A stretch of 41,745 nucleotides of DNA, from contig NW_005434451.1 in NCBI RefSeq assembly GCF_000315625.1, forward strand, positions 1 through 41,745, given 5' to 3'. The translations under genes were made by a program, and so were the position numbers. Shown here piece by piece: positions 30,742 through 41,631 of the stretch. The notes under the pieces are model-generated. The model was given only the letters and a program-made list of their open reading frames with translations. It was not told the DNA's origin and did no database searches. How positions within the stretch are numbered: position 1 is the first letter of the stretch; every line of letters starts with the position of its first letter. This DNA comes from Guillardia theta CCMP2712. Taxonomy: Eukaryota; Cryptophyceae; Pyrenomonadales; Geminigeraceae.

Positions 30742-30980
30742 GAAGAGGACGAGGAGGAGATTACATGATGATTTTAACAAACCATGGTTATCAAAGTTAG
30801 GAGTACAGCCCGAGCAAGCAACACTAGAGCTCGGGGACATCGAGATTGAAACTGAAAAACATAAGAGAAGAGGAAAAGAGGAGAGATGGAGAGAGCAGGA
30901 GAAAGATAGTGAGTGAGTCAGTGAAGCGATTAGGAAACAAGAGACGACGACGAGTCGCAGCAGGAGAAGCGCAAGCAGTT
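30742..30980. other. Convergent intergenic region
   Basis: 239 bp between the stops of the transporter gene (plus) and the coiled-coil gene (minus). It must contain both 3' ends. No repeat or gene seen. Confidence 0.6.
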
Positions 30981-33900
30981 TTAGATCTGCAAGTCTTCGA
31001 CCTTCTCGATCATGAGGATGGTCTTAAGGCGCTTGAGGTCGTTCCTGTCCTTCATCGCAGCCTTGTGAAGCTCCTCCTTCTCCATCTTGATCTCCTCCAG
31101 CTGCTGCTCAAGGCTCTCGATCCCAGCCTGATCCCTCAGCTTCATCCCAGCTGACGCGCTTCTTACCTGCAGCTCCAGCTCGTTCTTTGCGGTGTAGACT
31201 TCGCACAGCTGGGAGCGGGCGGCGTCGATGAGGTTCCATTGGTGCCACGTCACATTCTGCATCTCCTTGACCTCTCGATGCATCAGGTCCAGCTGGATCT
31301 TGCTCTGCTCCACCTCGCACACGGCCTGATGTCGCTCCAGCACCGCTGCGTCTCGCTCGGCGATCACTTGGTCAAGCGATCGCGCCAGCTCCTCCTTCTT
31401 CGCCATGCACTCCGACAGCTCGTGCTCGCACGCGTGCAGGCGGCACGAGAGGTTCTCCCGCGCGTCCACCAGTTCCGCGTTGGTCTTGGCGAAGGCCTCG
31501 AGGTCGCCCTTGCACTTGTCAACCTCCGCCTTGAGCTCCTGCATGCTCAGCTCTGACCGCTGCCTCATCCTCTCCATCTCTTCCTTGGTCTCCGCGTGCG
31601 ACTTCACCTCCTCCCTCAGCTTTCCCCCCAGCTGCTGGATCTCTCCGCTCGCGTCTGCCAGCTTTGCCTCGAGCGTGTGCTTGACCTTCATCATCGCCTC
31701 GAGCTTCTTCTTCGTCTCCTCACCGGCCCTCTGCGTCTCGTCCTTGGAGTGCTTCGTCGCCTCCAGCTCGCGTTTTAGCGTCACGATCTCTGCCGTCACC
31801 GTCTCCAGCTGCTTGCCAAGGCTCACCCGCGACTGCTTCAGGGTCGCGATGCTCCTCCTCGCGTCGTTGAGCGCGTTGTCTCTCAGCTCGCAGGCGCGGA
31901 GGGCGGAGGAGAGCTGGGAAGCAGCCTTCATCCGGTCCATCTGGATCTTGCGGATCTTCTTCTTCATCCTGAGGATCTCGAGCTTCGTGTTGTTCTCGCT
32001 CTCCTGCCTCACTTGCTCTACCTTCAGCCCCAGCATCTTCGCCTCCTCCTCCTTGGCTTTGCTCCTCCCCTCCGCCGACGTCACTCTCTCCTGCAGGCTA
32101 TGCACCTCGTCCTCGAGCCCCTTCACCTGCGTCACCAGATGCTCCTTCGCTCCCGCCACCATCGCCAGCTGCTGGTTCAGCTCGTCGCAAGTGGTCGTCG
32201 AGGACTCGAACTTCTTTTCCACTCGCTTCCCATCTGCTCAGCCTTGTCCAGCTCGGAGAGCAGCGTCTGCCGCACCTGGTTCAGCTCGTTCTGCACGTCC
32301 ATGCGCGATGATCGCTCCTTTGCCACCTCCTGCTTCAGTGCCGCTGCCTTCTGCTCCGCTCCCCTCAGCTGACTCTTCAGCTGATCGGCCTGCAGCCGGG
32401 TGGCGTTGAGCTTTGAGTTGAGGGTGGAGGAGAGGGCCTGCAGGGTCTTGAGCTTCTTCTCCACCTCTGCCGTCTCCTTCTTCGCCTCCCCATAGCGATC
32501 ATCCGTCGCCCTCAGCTTCTCCTGCAGGCTCTCGATCTCCCTCCTCGCCACCTCCGACTGCTCCTGCAGCCCCTTCTTCACCTCCTCCACCGTCCGCACG
32601 TGCCGCGTCAGCTTCGAGATCTCCTCCTCCAGCCCCTTTGCCTTGACCTGCGACTCCTTGGCATCGTCCATCGCCTTCGTCCGGCCCTTCTCCGATTTCT
32701 CCAGCTGCTGCTTCAGCTCGTTGGCCTTGAGGTCTGCGCTCTCGCTCCTCGCCTTGAGCTCCGTCTTCTCCTCCTCCAGCACCTTCACCTTGTGCTGCAG
32801 CGCCGCCTGCGTCTTCTGGTGCTCCTGGATGCTCGTCTGCGCCTTGTTCAGCAGGCTTGCCGCCTCGCTGTAGTCCAGCTCGAGTTTCTTCAGCTGGGCG
32901 CTCAAGTTGGCGGAGTTGCTGAGTGAGGCCTGGAGCTGCCCCTCCACCTCCCTCATCTTCTCAAGCGCCTCATCATCCTTGACCCGCATCCTCTTCAGCT
33001 CTGCCACCTCGTGCTCGAGCGAGACTTTCCTCTCCTCCTCCACCCTCGCATTGTCTCGCAGCTGCTCCATCTCCCTCCTCGCCTCCGACAGCTGCAGCGG
33101 CTCATCATGACAGCAGGAAGCAGAGCAGGAGCGTTACCTCGTCCTTCATCATCTTGATCGACTCCTGCAGGGCGTCCACCTGCCGCACGGAAGTGACGAC
33201 GGGAAGGGAAGGCGAGAAGGAGAGGAGAGGAGAGGATGTGGAAGGGAGAACGAGGAGGTAGGGGGGAGGGGGGGGGGGGCGGTAACAGGAAACAGGAAAG
33301 AAACAAGGCGAATAGAGGAGGAGGAGGAGATGGTGGCAGTAGTGGCGGAAGAGAGGGCACAGGGGGAGGATGGCAAGATAGAAGAAGGAGGGGGCGGAAG
33401 GGAGCTAGAGGAGGCGAGGGAACAGGAGGGCGTACTTCTTTCTGCTTGCGGATTCCCAGCTGCTCGAGCTCTTCGATTCTTGACATCAGCTTTGACCTCT
33501 CCTTGTCAAACTGCTGGGCTGCAGCTGAGGCTTTCGTCTGCTGCTCCGCTGCAGCCGCCAGTCGCAACTTGTAGCCCTTCGCCTGCTTCTCGAGCGCCTC
33601 GATCTTAGCTGGAGAGCGACCGTAAGAACGGAGTAGGTGCGGGCAAGCGGAAGTTGGGCGAGAGGGGGGATCAAGGAAAACATGGAGTGAAGGAAGAGGA
33701 AGAGGAAGAGGAAGAGGAAGAGGAAGAGGAAGAAAGAGGGTCAAGAGAAGGGAGAGGAAGAGGAAGAAGGGTCAAGAGAAGGGAGAGGAAGAGGAAGAAG
33801 GGTCAAGAGAAGGGAGAGGAAGAGGAAGAGAGGAGAGTGGGAGGGAGGTCGAGAAGGAAACAGGACTGACCTGCGGCCACAGCAACTTTCCTCTCCAGGT

Positions 33901-36505
33901 GAAGGTGCTTGGCCCGCCACTCCTCGATCTGCTTCATTGATCCTTCCTCCACCTGCCCACCTCGTCACCTCTAGATGTCACACACCTCCCTCCTCACCTC
34001 CCGCCCGTGCTTGTCAGCGTCCCTCAGCTGCGAGATCACCGCCGCTCGCTCCTTCGTCGCCACCTGCGGGGCATGTGAGCATCTCTTCACCCACCCGATC
34101 GGATGTGAAGGCCCACGTGAAGGTCCCGCTCGAGCTTCGTCCTGTTGTCCATCACCTCCTGCGCATCCACCTGTGGCAGCGGCCGCATGAGATTTGTGGA
34201 GGATCTAAAGGAGGCGGACCTTGGCCTTCTGCAGGAGGCGGTTCGAGAGTTCGAGCTCCTTGAGAGACTGAAGAAGGCGGTGAGGAGAGCGAGAAAGAGC
34301 AACGCGATGCAGCGCCGGCGGTAGAGACCGAATTTGAGGCGAAAGCGAGCAAACAGAGAGAGGTGGAACGATGTGGAAAGGAGGGGGGAAGGGAAGGAGG
34401 AGAAGGGGAAGGAGAAGAGGAAAAGGAGGAGGAGGAGGAGGAGGAGGGAAGGGAGGAGAGGAGGGGAGGAGTTCACCTCTTGATGCTTCATGGTCACGTC
34501 GTAGAGTCTTTTCTCAAGATCGTCTTTCACTCTCGTTGCGTATCGCAACTTCTCTTGCAATGGCTGAGGCGTCTCGTCAGCTCCAGGCCCAGCAGGAGCC
34601 AAAGGAGGAGGGAGGGAGGAGGGAGGGAGGAGGGAGGAGGAGGAGGAGGGAGGGAGGGAGGGAGGGAGGAACGGAGGGAGGGAGGGTAGGTGGATGGATG
34701 GGATGTGGGGAGGACTTCGATTCACCTCCAGTTCTCTCAAGCGAAGTTCAAGTTTCGACTTCTCGTTGACTAGAGCATCATTCTACAAGGTATCAGTCAC
34801 CACGCCAAACACTCTTCCTCCCTCCATCACCACTCTCCCTTCCCGTTAACTGCACTCCCCTCCCCTCCCCTCCCCTCCCCATTCTGTTCACCATGGATTG
34901 GACGTCGGACATCTGCTTGCGGAGGGTGTCGGCCTCCTCTCCCACCTTCGCAGCCCGGAGCTGGAACGCGTTCTTGGCTGCCTCGAGCTCTTCCAGCTGC
35001 ACGTTCACTCGCGAAGTCTCGTCCCTTCCCTGCCCGCACATGTCAGCGAAACACTGAAACTCCTGTTTCTCTTCCTCTTCGTATCATCCTCTTCACCATT
35101 TTCGTTATATCTCCATCTCTATCTCCATCTCCATCATCATCGCCATATATGACAACTCACTATCGAGTTCTCGAGCTGCACTCGAAGTTCCTCCAGCTTG
35201 CGCTCAGTGGCCACAGCTCTCTGTGATGACGCATGAGGAGAGCACGCAACACATTTTGAGAAGGATCGGGGAGCGGGGAGTGGGGGCGGAGACGAAGCAG
35301 GGACAAGCGGGAGGTGGGAGGAACAGGAGAGAGGAGGAGGAGGAGGAGGAGAAGGAGGAGACCTTTTCCATCATGTTCTTCACTTTCTCCATGGCCTCGA
35401 GCTATCACAACAGCACATCAGCTCATGTAATGCCGCCAGCTCTACTCTTTACTTTCTCGAGCATAGTGTGTTGAATCTCCTGCAGACATCAGAGCGTGTC
35501 AAGATCTCTCCGAGTCAACTGAGACAGCAAACTTTCACCTGCTTCTCTCTCTCCAGCAGACTGGCCCTCCTCCTCTCTCTCACCAACAGGGCCACCGCAT
35601 CCTGTCACCATATTACACATGACCGCATTCCCTCGTCTCTTTCACCTGATGCGAGTTGTTGTACTGACCAACTGTTCCTTTGAGCAGCTCAAGCTCATGC
35701 CGGAATCTGAGTAGAACTTTCAGAGGAAAGGAAAAGGAAAGGAAAGGGCAACAAGAGGAGAAGGAGGGGGGGGAGGGGGGGGACAGAAGGAGCAAGCGAA
35801 ATGAGAGGCAGGGCTCAACTACCTTGCAGGCCAGCCACTGCGGGGGGTTGGAACAACTCTGAACGAGACGTCAAGAAAAAAATCAAGATTGGTGACGACG
35901 ATGACGATGGTGATGACAAGGAGATGACAATAAGGAGGAGAGGGTGAAACGCTATCACGTACCCTGCTGATCCGGGCATGGATGAGATGATCTTGGAGAG
36001 TTTCTCTGGATGCTCTAGGGAGGGGCAACGTCAGGACGTGCTTGTCTTGTCTTGTGCGCAGGTTCAACCTGACTCCGTGTTCGATAGCGAGATGGAGAAT
36101 TTCTGCCCTTGCGTCATCCCCTAGGGAAAAAGCCAACTCGCTCTCCTCACCTTGGGGTGGTACTGCTCGGGGGACTGCTGGCGAGTGCTGCTAGTCTGAC
36201 AGGAACAGAGTGAGCAGGAGGGCACAGGATGAGACGAGACGGAGGAACCGGAGGCGACAGGGGAGGGCTGAGCCTGGCATCGCCGCCTCGGAGTCTAAAG
36301 ACTGAGCAAACCATCACTGCTGCGCAAGGGGAGAGGGAGAGGAGGACGCACAGTCAAAGTTGCCTGCGTGACAGGAGGAGGCCAAGAGGAAAAGAAGGAA
36401 GGTGCGTGCGTGCGCCATCGGCATGATCTTCCTCGGGCAGGCGGACAGGTGATTCTTCTTCGGGCTTCAGTGCATGCAGCTCCAGTTCAACCGAGAGATT
36501 TACGT
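30981..36505 (-). CDS. Long coiled-coil protein, about 20 exons, with an apparent frame break near 32230
   Basis: Minus-strand exons, mostly phase 0, run from about 36505 (VNLSVELELHALKPEEESPV) through short exons to 33070-30981. Examples are LEAMEKVKNMMEK, RAVATERKLEELRVQLENSI, a 46-residue exon at 35029-34892, NDALVNEKSKLELRLRELE, EKLRYATRVKDDLEKRL, ELELSNRLLQKAK, VATKERAAVISQLRDADKH and KIEALEKQAKGYKLRLAAAA. The two large 3' exons are one continuous heptad pattern rich in Glu, Lys, Leu and Gln, with no Pro for hundreds of residues, ending in TAA at 30981. Total length is over 1,100 residues. No motor, kinase or membrane domain was seen, so the role (cytoskeletal, centrosomal or Golgi tether) cannot be told. 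The 5' start was not found; candidate ATGs lie near 36737. Around 32230 the heptads continue in a different frame, as if one base were missing. Confidence 0.72.
33665..33835. repeat. Purine-rich (GAAGAG)n and 31-bp repeats in an intron
   Basis: GGAAGAGGAAGAG runs and three copies of a unit of about 31 bp containing AAGGGTCAAGAGAAGGGAG, within a coiled-coil gene intron. Confidence 0.8.
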
Positions 36506-36551
36506 CTGGAGACAAAGAGTCATACAAATTGCTCGCCTCCTCTTTCCATTT

Positions 36552-36599
<48 letters not shown>

Positions 36600-37299
36600 T
36601 TTGTTATTCCTCCATAATGATTGGTATGACAAGACTCGATCTTGATGGACATCAACCGCAGCAGAAACTCTTGAAGTATGCGGCATCAATCTTGCTTGCC
36701 GTTACCCTCTCCTTGAGCATGAACATCATTTCATAATGCTCACTTGCATGTGTACGCGCACCCCTCGTTTCCCTTGCACCTGCCCTTCCTGCCACTATGC
36801 TGCGAGGTTTCGCCGCTCTTTTTCACATACGATAGTCAGCTTTGTTCTTCTATCCTGCATCCTCCCAACTTGTCCTCTCCTCTCCCTTCCTCTCCTCTCC
36901 TCTCCAATGTCTCTTGCTCCCCCGCCCTTGGGGCCATAGAGTTTTTGAATCCCTTGGCCACCCTACCTCGTGTCACTATGAGTCGAAATGGGAGATGGGA
37001 GGGTGGTATGAGTAGAAGGGCTCTTACAAACTTTATAAATGTCCATGCTATTGTGGTACACTGGCTCTTGACTAAAACAACTTATAGATAATCTATAATC
37101 ATAAGAAGTGATTATTATGAGATATTCAGATGAAAATTGTACCAATTTCAGAAAATCTCCTCAATGGTACAAATTTCTTGGATATTTGTACCAGTAACTC
37201 AGGTTTACAATTCTTTAAAAATCTTTTGATTCGAACTAAAACATTTTTCAGATGGGCTCAAAAGCAGCAATTTTACAACACACTTTTTATCCCACATGC
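36506..37299. other. 5' side of the coiled-coil gene and AT-rich DNA
   Basis: Includes a (CTCCTG)n tract at 36555-36599, a possible first exon of the coiled-coil gene near 36737-36700 (minus, MMFMLKER before a GT), and AT-rich sequence from 37020. No other gene is supported. Confidence 0.4.
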
Positions 37300-38110
37300 C
37301 TCCACCCCTGTTCCCTACGTAATACTACCCCACCCTTTCGATTTTTCACCCCTCAGATTCCTCACCAATACCCACCTCAAGCCCATTTCTTGTGCAAAAA
37401 ATGATACAAAATGACCCCACCGCTTAGAGGGCCTCGGACCCCTACCCACTTTTTTCCCACACACCCCTACATCTCATTGGCTGTCCTACCCCAATATTCA
37501 TTTTAAACCAAAGTAGCTTGACCCTACCCCCTGAAATGGTTGAGAGACATACCTAACCCCTGATGAAAAATGATCATCATATTGCACCGGTACTTGAATA
37601 TCAAAATTTTCCATCTAGGCACCCGTCATCTCTGCAGGCATCCCCCACCACCCTCTTTGCAACACACCCTCACCCTCCCTTCTCCTCGCTTGTCACCCCC
37701 ACCCCCTAATTTCGTCGGGCAACAACATATAAGCATTTAAAACCCCCCCCCCCTTTCACCCACTCAGTACGGCCTTCAGATCGCCCCCCTACCACCCACC
37801 CTAATGTAATTGTATCACCCCTACCCTCCCATTTTACCAAAATCAAGCATACCCCTTTTTTGAGTCACAGATCCATTTTTCCCTTCCATGACCCCCTACT
37901 TTCAGATAAATATGTGGGTCCTTGGTAATACATTCTCGTCTCCCCTTCACCCACCCCCTTCTTTGGTCCCCATGGATCACAAGACCCTTGCTCCAAAGGT
38001 ACCCCTGACACTACACCCCGACCTATTCCCAGCTGTAAAGAGTAATTTCCGAAACCGTTTGCACCCCCACCCGCTCTGATCCTTGGAATACTACCCCTTC
38101 CTGTAACCCC
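37300..38110. repeat. CCCCTACC-rich non-coding block (copy 4)
   Basis: The plus strand is full of ACCCCACCC, CCCCTACCAC and CCCCTACCC words in AT-rich sequence, with a C11 run near 37742-37752. It is followed at 38110-38200 by a GC-rich patch containing GGAGTCCGAT, a word also seen in part near 8735. No gene. Confidence 0.7.
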
Positions 38111-38200
38111 CTGACTTGTGGGGCTCTCAGTGAATGTCACCCGGGCACCCGGACCTTCGGGGCCGGAGTCCGATTTCTGAGGCGGGCTCGATTCAACTTC

Positions 38201-39045
38201 TGTGGCGGAAATAAACAGATGAGACTCTTGGAACAAATACGATGGCGGGAGGGGGGAGGAGATAGGAAGGAGGAGGGAGGAGAGGAAAGAGTTGGAAGAA
38301 CCAAGAGGCAGAGGAAACAGTGAGAGAGAACTGAGAAGGCTCAAAGTCAATCAATGGTGAGAGTAGAGGGAGAGATGAGGGTTAGAGGGAGGAGGGAGGT
38401 CAGGACAGTGAGCGGAAACAATCATGCGTGATAGAGAAAGGAAGGTGGAGATGAGGAAGCAGTTAGGATAAGACAAACATCTGCATATTGATCTCAATGT
38501 GACGATGTAGATGTCTCTTGCCTTCTGGTATGCTTGCCATCGACACAGCCTTCTTTTCGTCCTTCTTTCCACCCTCAGCCTAAATCGAAATCTCATCTCA
38601 TATGTTCTACTTTTTTGTTTGTAACTCCCAAACGCACCATCAGGAGAGTTGATCTGGCATCCATTGACGGATCCTTGGTGTAGTCTGCTAAGTGTTTCTC
38701 GAGGATCATGCAGAAATCATCTTCATTCTTCGATCAAGCACACTGATGAAACTGCTGAGAGCTTCTGCTGACTTGTTTCTTATCTCCATCTCGCTCCTCC
38801 TCCCATTGAAGACGGGAGCTTTGATCAATTATATATGGGGAGGGTGCAGACGCTCTCGCGCCGCTGACGTTTTTCTTTCTTCCCGTGCCTTCTCACGTCA
38901 ACTGCCCCCAGTCTCCTCCCCTAGAGCCTCCAGCCACTTGCAACTCCTGCAAGGACTTGGCAGCCTCCGCGTGCTCTCGCTCGTCAGACCCTCCTGGTGC
39001 TCCCGTCTCAAGACAGCAAGGCCTCCTGCAAGGCCTCGCTGCTCC
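38201..39045. other. Upstream region of the AlkD-like gene
   Basis: Purine-rich sequence, then ordinary DNA. From about 38692 to 39045 a frame is open and continuous with the AlkD-like protein. It includes an ATG at 38746 followed by a hydrophobic stretch (LFLISISLLLPLKTGA). Confidence 0.45.
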
Positions 39046-39897
39046 ATGGGGAAGCGCAAGGCGGCGGGAGAGGAGCAGTATGCCAGTCTTGTGCGGAGTA
39101 TTAAGAGCAAGCTGCAGAGCTCTTCGGACTCCAAGACCAAGAAGGCGCAGGAACAGTATCTGAAGGGAACGCTGCACCGTGGCAACAAGATGCCGGCGAT
39201 CAAGCTCGCGGTTGAAGACGCGATGAAGGAACTAGGAGAGGAGCTTGAGGCAGACGATTTTGAGAGAGCCGGAATCGAGCTGATGCAATCCAAGTACTCC
39301 GACGACAAGCAAGCCGGTATTCTCGTGCTCCAATCGTCTCTGAAGAGACGGAGGAAGGACGTGGACGTGACGGAAGCGGACGTGGACGAGTTCTTGAGCA
39401 AGATGGCTTTCCTCTTTGAGTCTGGTGCAATCGCTGATTGGTCGAGCTCGGACAATCTCAGTGGGAAAGTCCTTGGCCTCTTCGTGCTGTCATGCAATGC
39501 TGACGTCCGCCGTTACGCTGTCAAGAAGCTCCTTGCGTGGAGCCAGCTGGAGGATAGCTCGGTTTGGCAGCGCAGGGCAGGGCATGTGAGCTTTGTGACG
39601 CACGTGTCGCCCAAGAAGAGCAGCAAGGCTGTCATAGGAGATGAGTTGCACTACAACGGCTTCGTCAGGGATCTCGTCGCAGCATGTGAGGCTGCGCTGA
39701 AGATCAGCAGCGAGAGGTTCAGCAACACCGGGGCTGGCTGGGTGCTTCGCTACTGCTACCACCTGGAGAAGGAGGAGACCGTCCGCTGCCTTGAGCGATG
39801 TGCCCCGATCATGACGCGGGAGGGGATCAGCTACGCACTAGAGCAATGCAGGGACACAAAGCTCAAGGCGAGGCTGATAGAGCTCAACAAGCCTTGA
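39046..39897 (+). CDS. AlkD-like DNA alkylation repair protein, 283 residues, intronless
   Basis: The frame from ATG 39046 (MGKRKAAGEEQYASLVRSIK) to TGA 39897 encodes a HEAT-like helical protein. Conserved points are KAQEQYLKGTLHRGNKMPAI near residue 50, MQSKYSDDKQAGILVLQ, then DNLSGKVLGLFV, RRYAVKKLLAWSQLEDSSVW and QRRAGHVSF, and a C-terminal ISSERFSNTGAGWVLRYCYH. This order (YxKG, then helices, then WxRR) is typical of the AlkC/AlkD family. AlkD is a glycosylase that removes positively charged N3- or N7-alkylated bases without base flipping; some eukaryotic relatives have other roles. The start at 39046 was chosen because family proteins begin close to this point. An in-frame ATG at 38746 would add about 100 residues that look like a targeting signal. 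It is one of few intronless genes here. Confidence 0.88.
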   Translation: MGKRKAAGEEQYASLVRSIKSKLQSSSDSKTKKAQEQYLKGTLHRGNKMPAIKLAVEDAMKELGEELEADDFERAGIELMQSKYSDDKQAGILVLQSSLKRRRKDVDVTEADVDEFLSKMAFLFESGAIADWSSSDNLSGKVLGLFVLSCNADVRRYAVKKLLAWSQLEDSSVWQRRAGHVSFVTHVSPKKSSKAVIGDELHYNGFVRDLVAACEAALKISSERFSNTGAGWVLRYCYHLEKEETVRCLERCAPIMTREGISYALEQCRDTKLKARLIELNKP

Positions 39898-40170
39898 CGT
39901 AACTTCCTCTCAGTCTGCTTCCCGATGCCGCCCCCGGGCCCGCCCGCCCGGCCGGCCGCTCGGAGTGATTCGGAAGGGAAACTTGAGTCAAGACAGCAGT
40001 GTCAGTCCGACACTGTACTGCCTGGGCCTCTGTGTTGTCAAGGCCATTTAAGTACAATCGTACGGTGATCGACGGCTGTCCCTGCCGCAGTCACAGTGCC
40101 GTGTGGCCTTCCTTGCTGACAGTAGGGGACTTTGGGACGTGCGACAGCAGCAGGCAATGCATCCAGTACC
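39898..40170. other. Intergenic, GC-rich patch
   Basis: A CCCGGGCCCGCCCGCCCGGC run at about 39932-39955, then TGTCAGTCCGACACTGTAC at about 40000, a short imperfect inverted repeat similar in style to the GC-rich patches elsewhere. No gene seen. Confidence 0.5.
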
Positions 40171-40299
40171 GAAGAAGCTGATCAAGACAGCTACTAGACT
40201 AGCTGAAGAAGCTGATCAAGACAGCTACTAGACTAGCTGAAGAAGCTGATCAAGACAGCTACTAGACTAGCTGAAGAAGCTGATCAAGACAGCTACTAG
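40171..40299. repeat. Tandem repeat, 34-bp unit, 4 copies
   Basis: The marker GAAGAAGCTGATCAAGACAG begins at 40171, 40205, 40239 and 40273. Copies are identical. Confidence 0.96.
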
Positions 40300-40374
40300 A
40301 GCGCGGGTTTGAACAGTCACGGCTCACTGATGCCTTGTTGCTAGTTGGAGGGGGAGGGGAAGAGTGCCATCGCA

Positions 40375-40990
40375 CTAACAGCGAGACGCTGAGGACATGC
40401 TGTCGGGCATGTTGGAGGCTTCAGCAGCCTCCAGCAGGAGCGCGAGCTCTTCAGCTCTCGAGTACCTCCCGCTCTGTATCGCCTCCACAGCCTCCTGCTG
40501 CATTTCTTCCAGGGCTCATGTCCACCCCAAAGGTGCCCGCGGTCGCTTGGATACACTCGCTTTTCAGTGTCTGCGACAGGTTACCTGGCATTTAGGTTGA
40601 GCGTGACGAATTGAGTGTAAGTGTACGCTCCTAGGAAGACCATGAGGAAGAAGAACCATGACGAAGAAGAACCATGACGAAGAAGAACCATGACGAAGAA
40701 GAACCATGACGAAGAAGAACCATGACGAAGAAGGGCTCGTTGCAGGGCTCAAAGAACTGGATGGAGAAGGAGACCCATCAAATACTGTGATGGTGCCTTG
40801 AGACTTGTAGCAGAGGAACTTCAACTCTTAGAACAGAGTTTGGGCTCAGTGATGCGGGTGCACCCGTAGCCGTGGCAGCAGCAGTAGACGACGAAGCAGC
40901 TGGAACCGAGGATACCATGATGAAATGAAACGCATGTTCAACTCACGTATCGTCCAACATACGCAACGCGGTTCCTCCTCTCGACACGTT
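40375..40990 (-). pseudogene. Possible small Cys-rich protein gene, probably degenerate
   Basis: Minus-strand pieces look coding but do not join cleanly. An exon before a strong GTGAGT donor near 40945 gives GGTALRMLDDT. The next piece gives CFVVYCCCHGYGC and ITEPKLCSKS, then meets a TGA. Skipping two bases restores KFLCYKSQG. A later piece gives FFEPCNEPFFVMV, broken by a 16-bp tandem repeat, then GAYTYTQFVTLNLNAR before a GT. A last piece (LEEMQQEAVEAIQSGRYSRA and on) ends in TAG at 40375. The Cys spacing recalls PLAC8/cornifelin-type proteins of algae, but that is a guess from pattern only. Either it is decayed, or introns here are unusually short. Confidence 0.35.
40634..40736. repeat. 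Tandem repeat, 16-bp unit, about 6 copies
   Basis: The unit GAAGAAGAACCATGAC recurs with CATG at 40641, 40657, 40673, 40689, 40705 and 40721. A 16-bp period changes reading frame at each copy. Confidence 0.95.
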
Positions 40991-41370
40991 ACCTGCACTG
41001 CAAACGGATCATTCAAGCCCCAAAGCTAGGACCCCAGCTGAAATGGCGTGTCTTACAAATGATGAAGAAATGATATCACTCGGTGACAGTTTTGCAACAA
41101 ACTCGAGAATGTTCGCAAACAAAAAGCAATTTCTGTCTTGATGTCTTATAATCCTAGTGTTCTAACAAAACTGAACAACCTAGCATTCCTTGTTAAAATT
41201 TGCATGTGAAGTGAGAACAGGACTTGGAAGATAGGGAGTCGGAGGGAGCAGGGATTAGAAGAAAGGGACAGACTCAAGAGGAGGGAGAGAAAAAAGAGGA
41301 TTCGGAGGGTGGGGGGCGGTGAGAAAGGGACAGGAAGAGCAGAGTGGAAAGAAGGGAGAGAAGAGGAGAC
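40991..41370. other. Non-coding DNA, no supported gene
   Basis: AT-richer sequence to about 41210, then purine-rich DNA. No exon or family pattern seen on either strand. Confidence 0.5.
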
Positions 41371-41550
41371 AAGAGGGGAGAAGCCAAGAGGGAGGAGACA
41401 AGAGGGGAGGAGACAAGAGGGGAGGAGACAAGAGGGGAGGAGACAAGAGGGGAGGAGACAAGAGGGGAGGAGACTAGAGGAGAGGAGACAAGAGGGAGGA
41501 GACGAGAAGGGAGGAGACAAGAGGGGAGGAGACTAGAGGGGAGGAGGAAA
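41371..41550. repeat. Tandem repeat, 15-bp unit
   Basis: About ten copies of AGGGGAGGAGACAAG with small variants. Period 15 keeps frames open on both strands. Confidence 0.92.
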
Positions 41551-41631
41551 CAATGGGAGATGAAGAAGATGGGACAAGGAAACCTTGAATGTTGAAGTCG
41601 TGTTCGACGCGTTGGACTTGATAGGCTGGTA

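Noticed and set aside
31239-32409. Long plus-strand frames opposite the coiled-coil gene
   Set aside because: They are antisense shadows of the Glu/Lys/Leu-rich coding sequence; the minus strand has clear heptads and a consistent stop.
37865-38350. 161-codon minus-strand frame
   Set aside because: It crosses a CCCCTACC block and a purine-rich tract, with no recognisable protein features.
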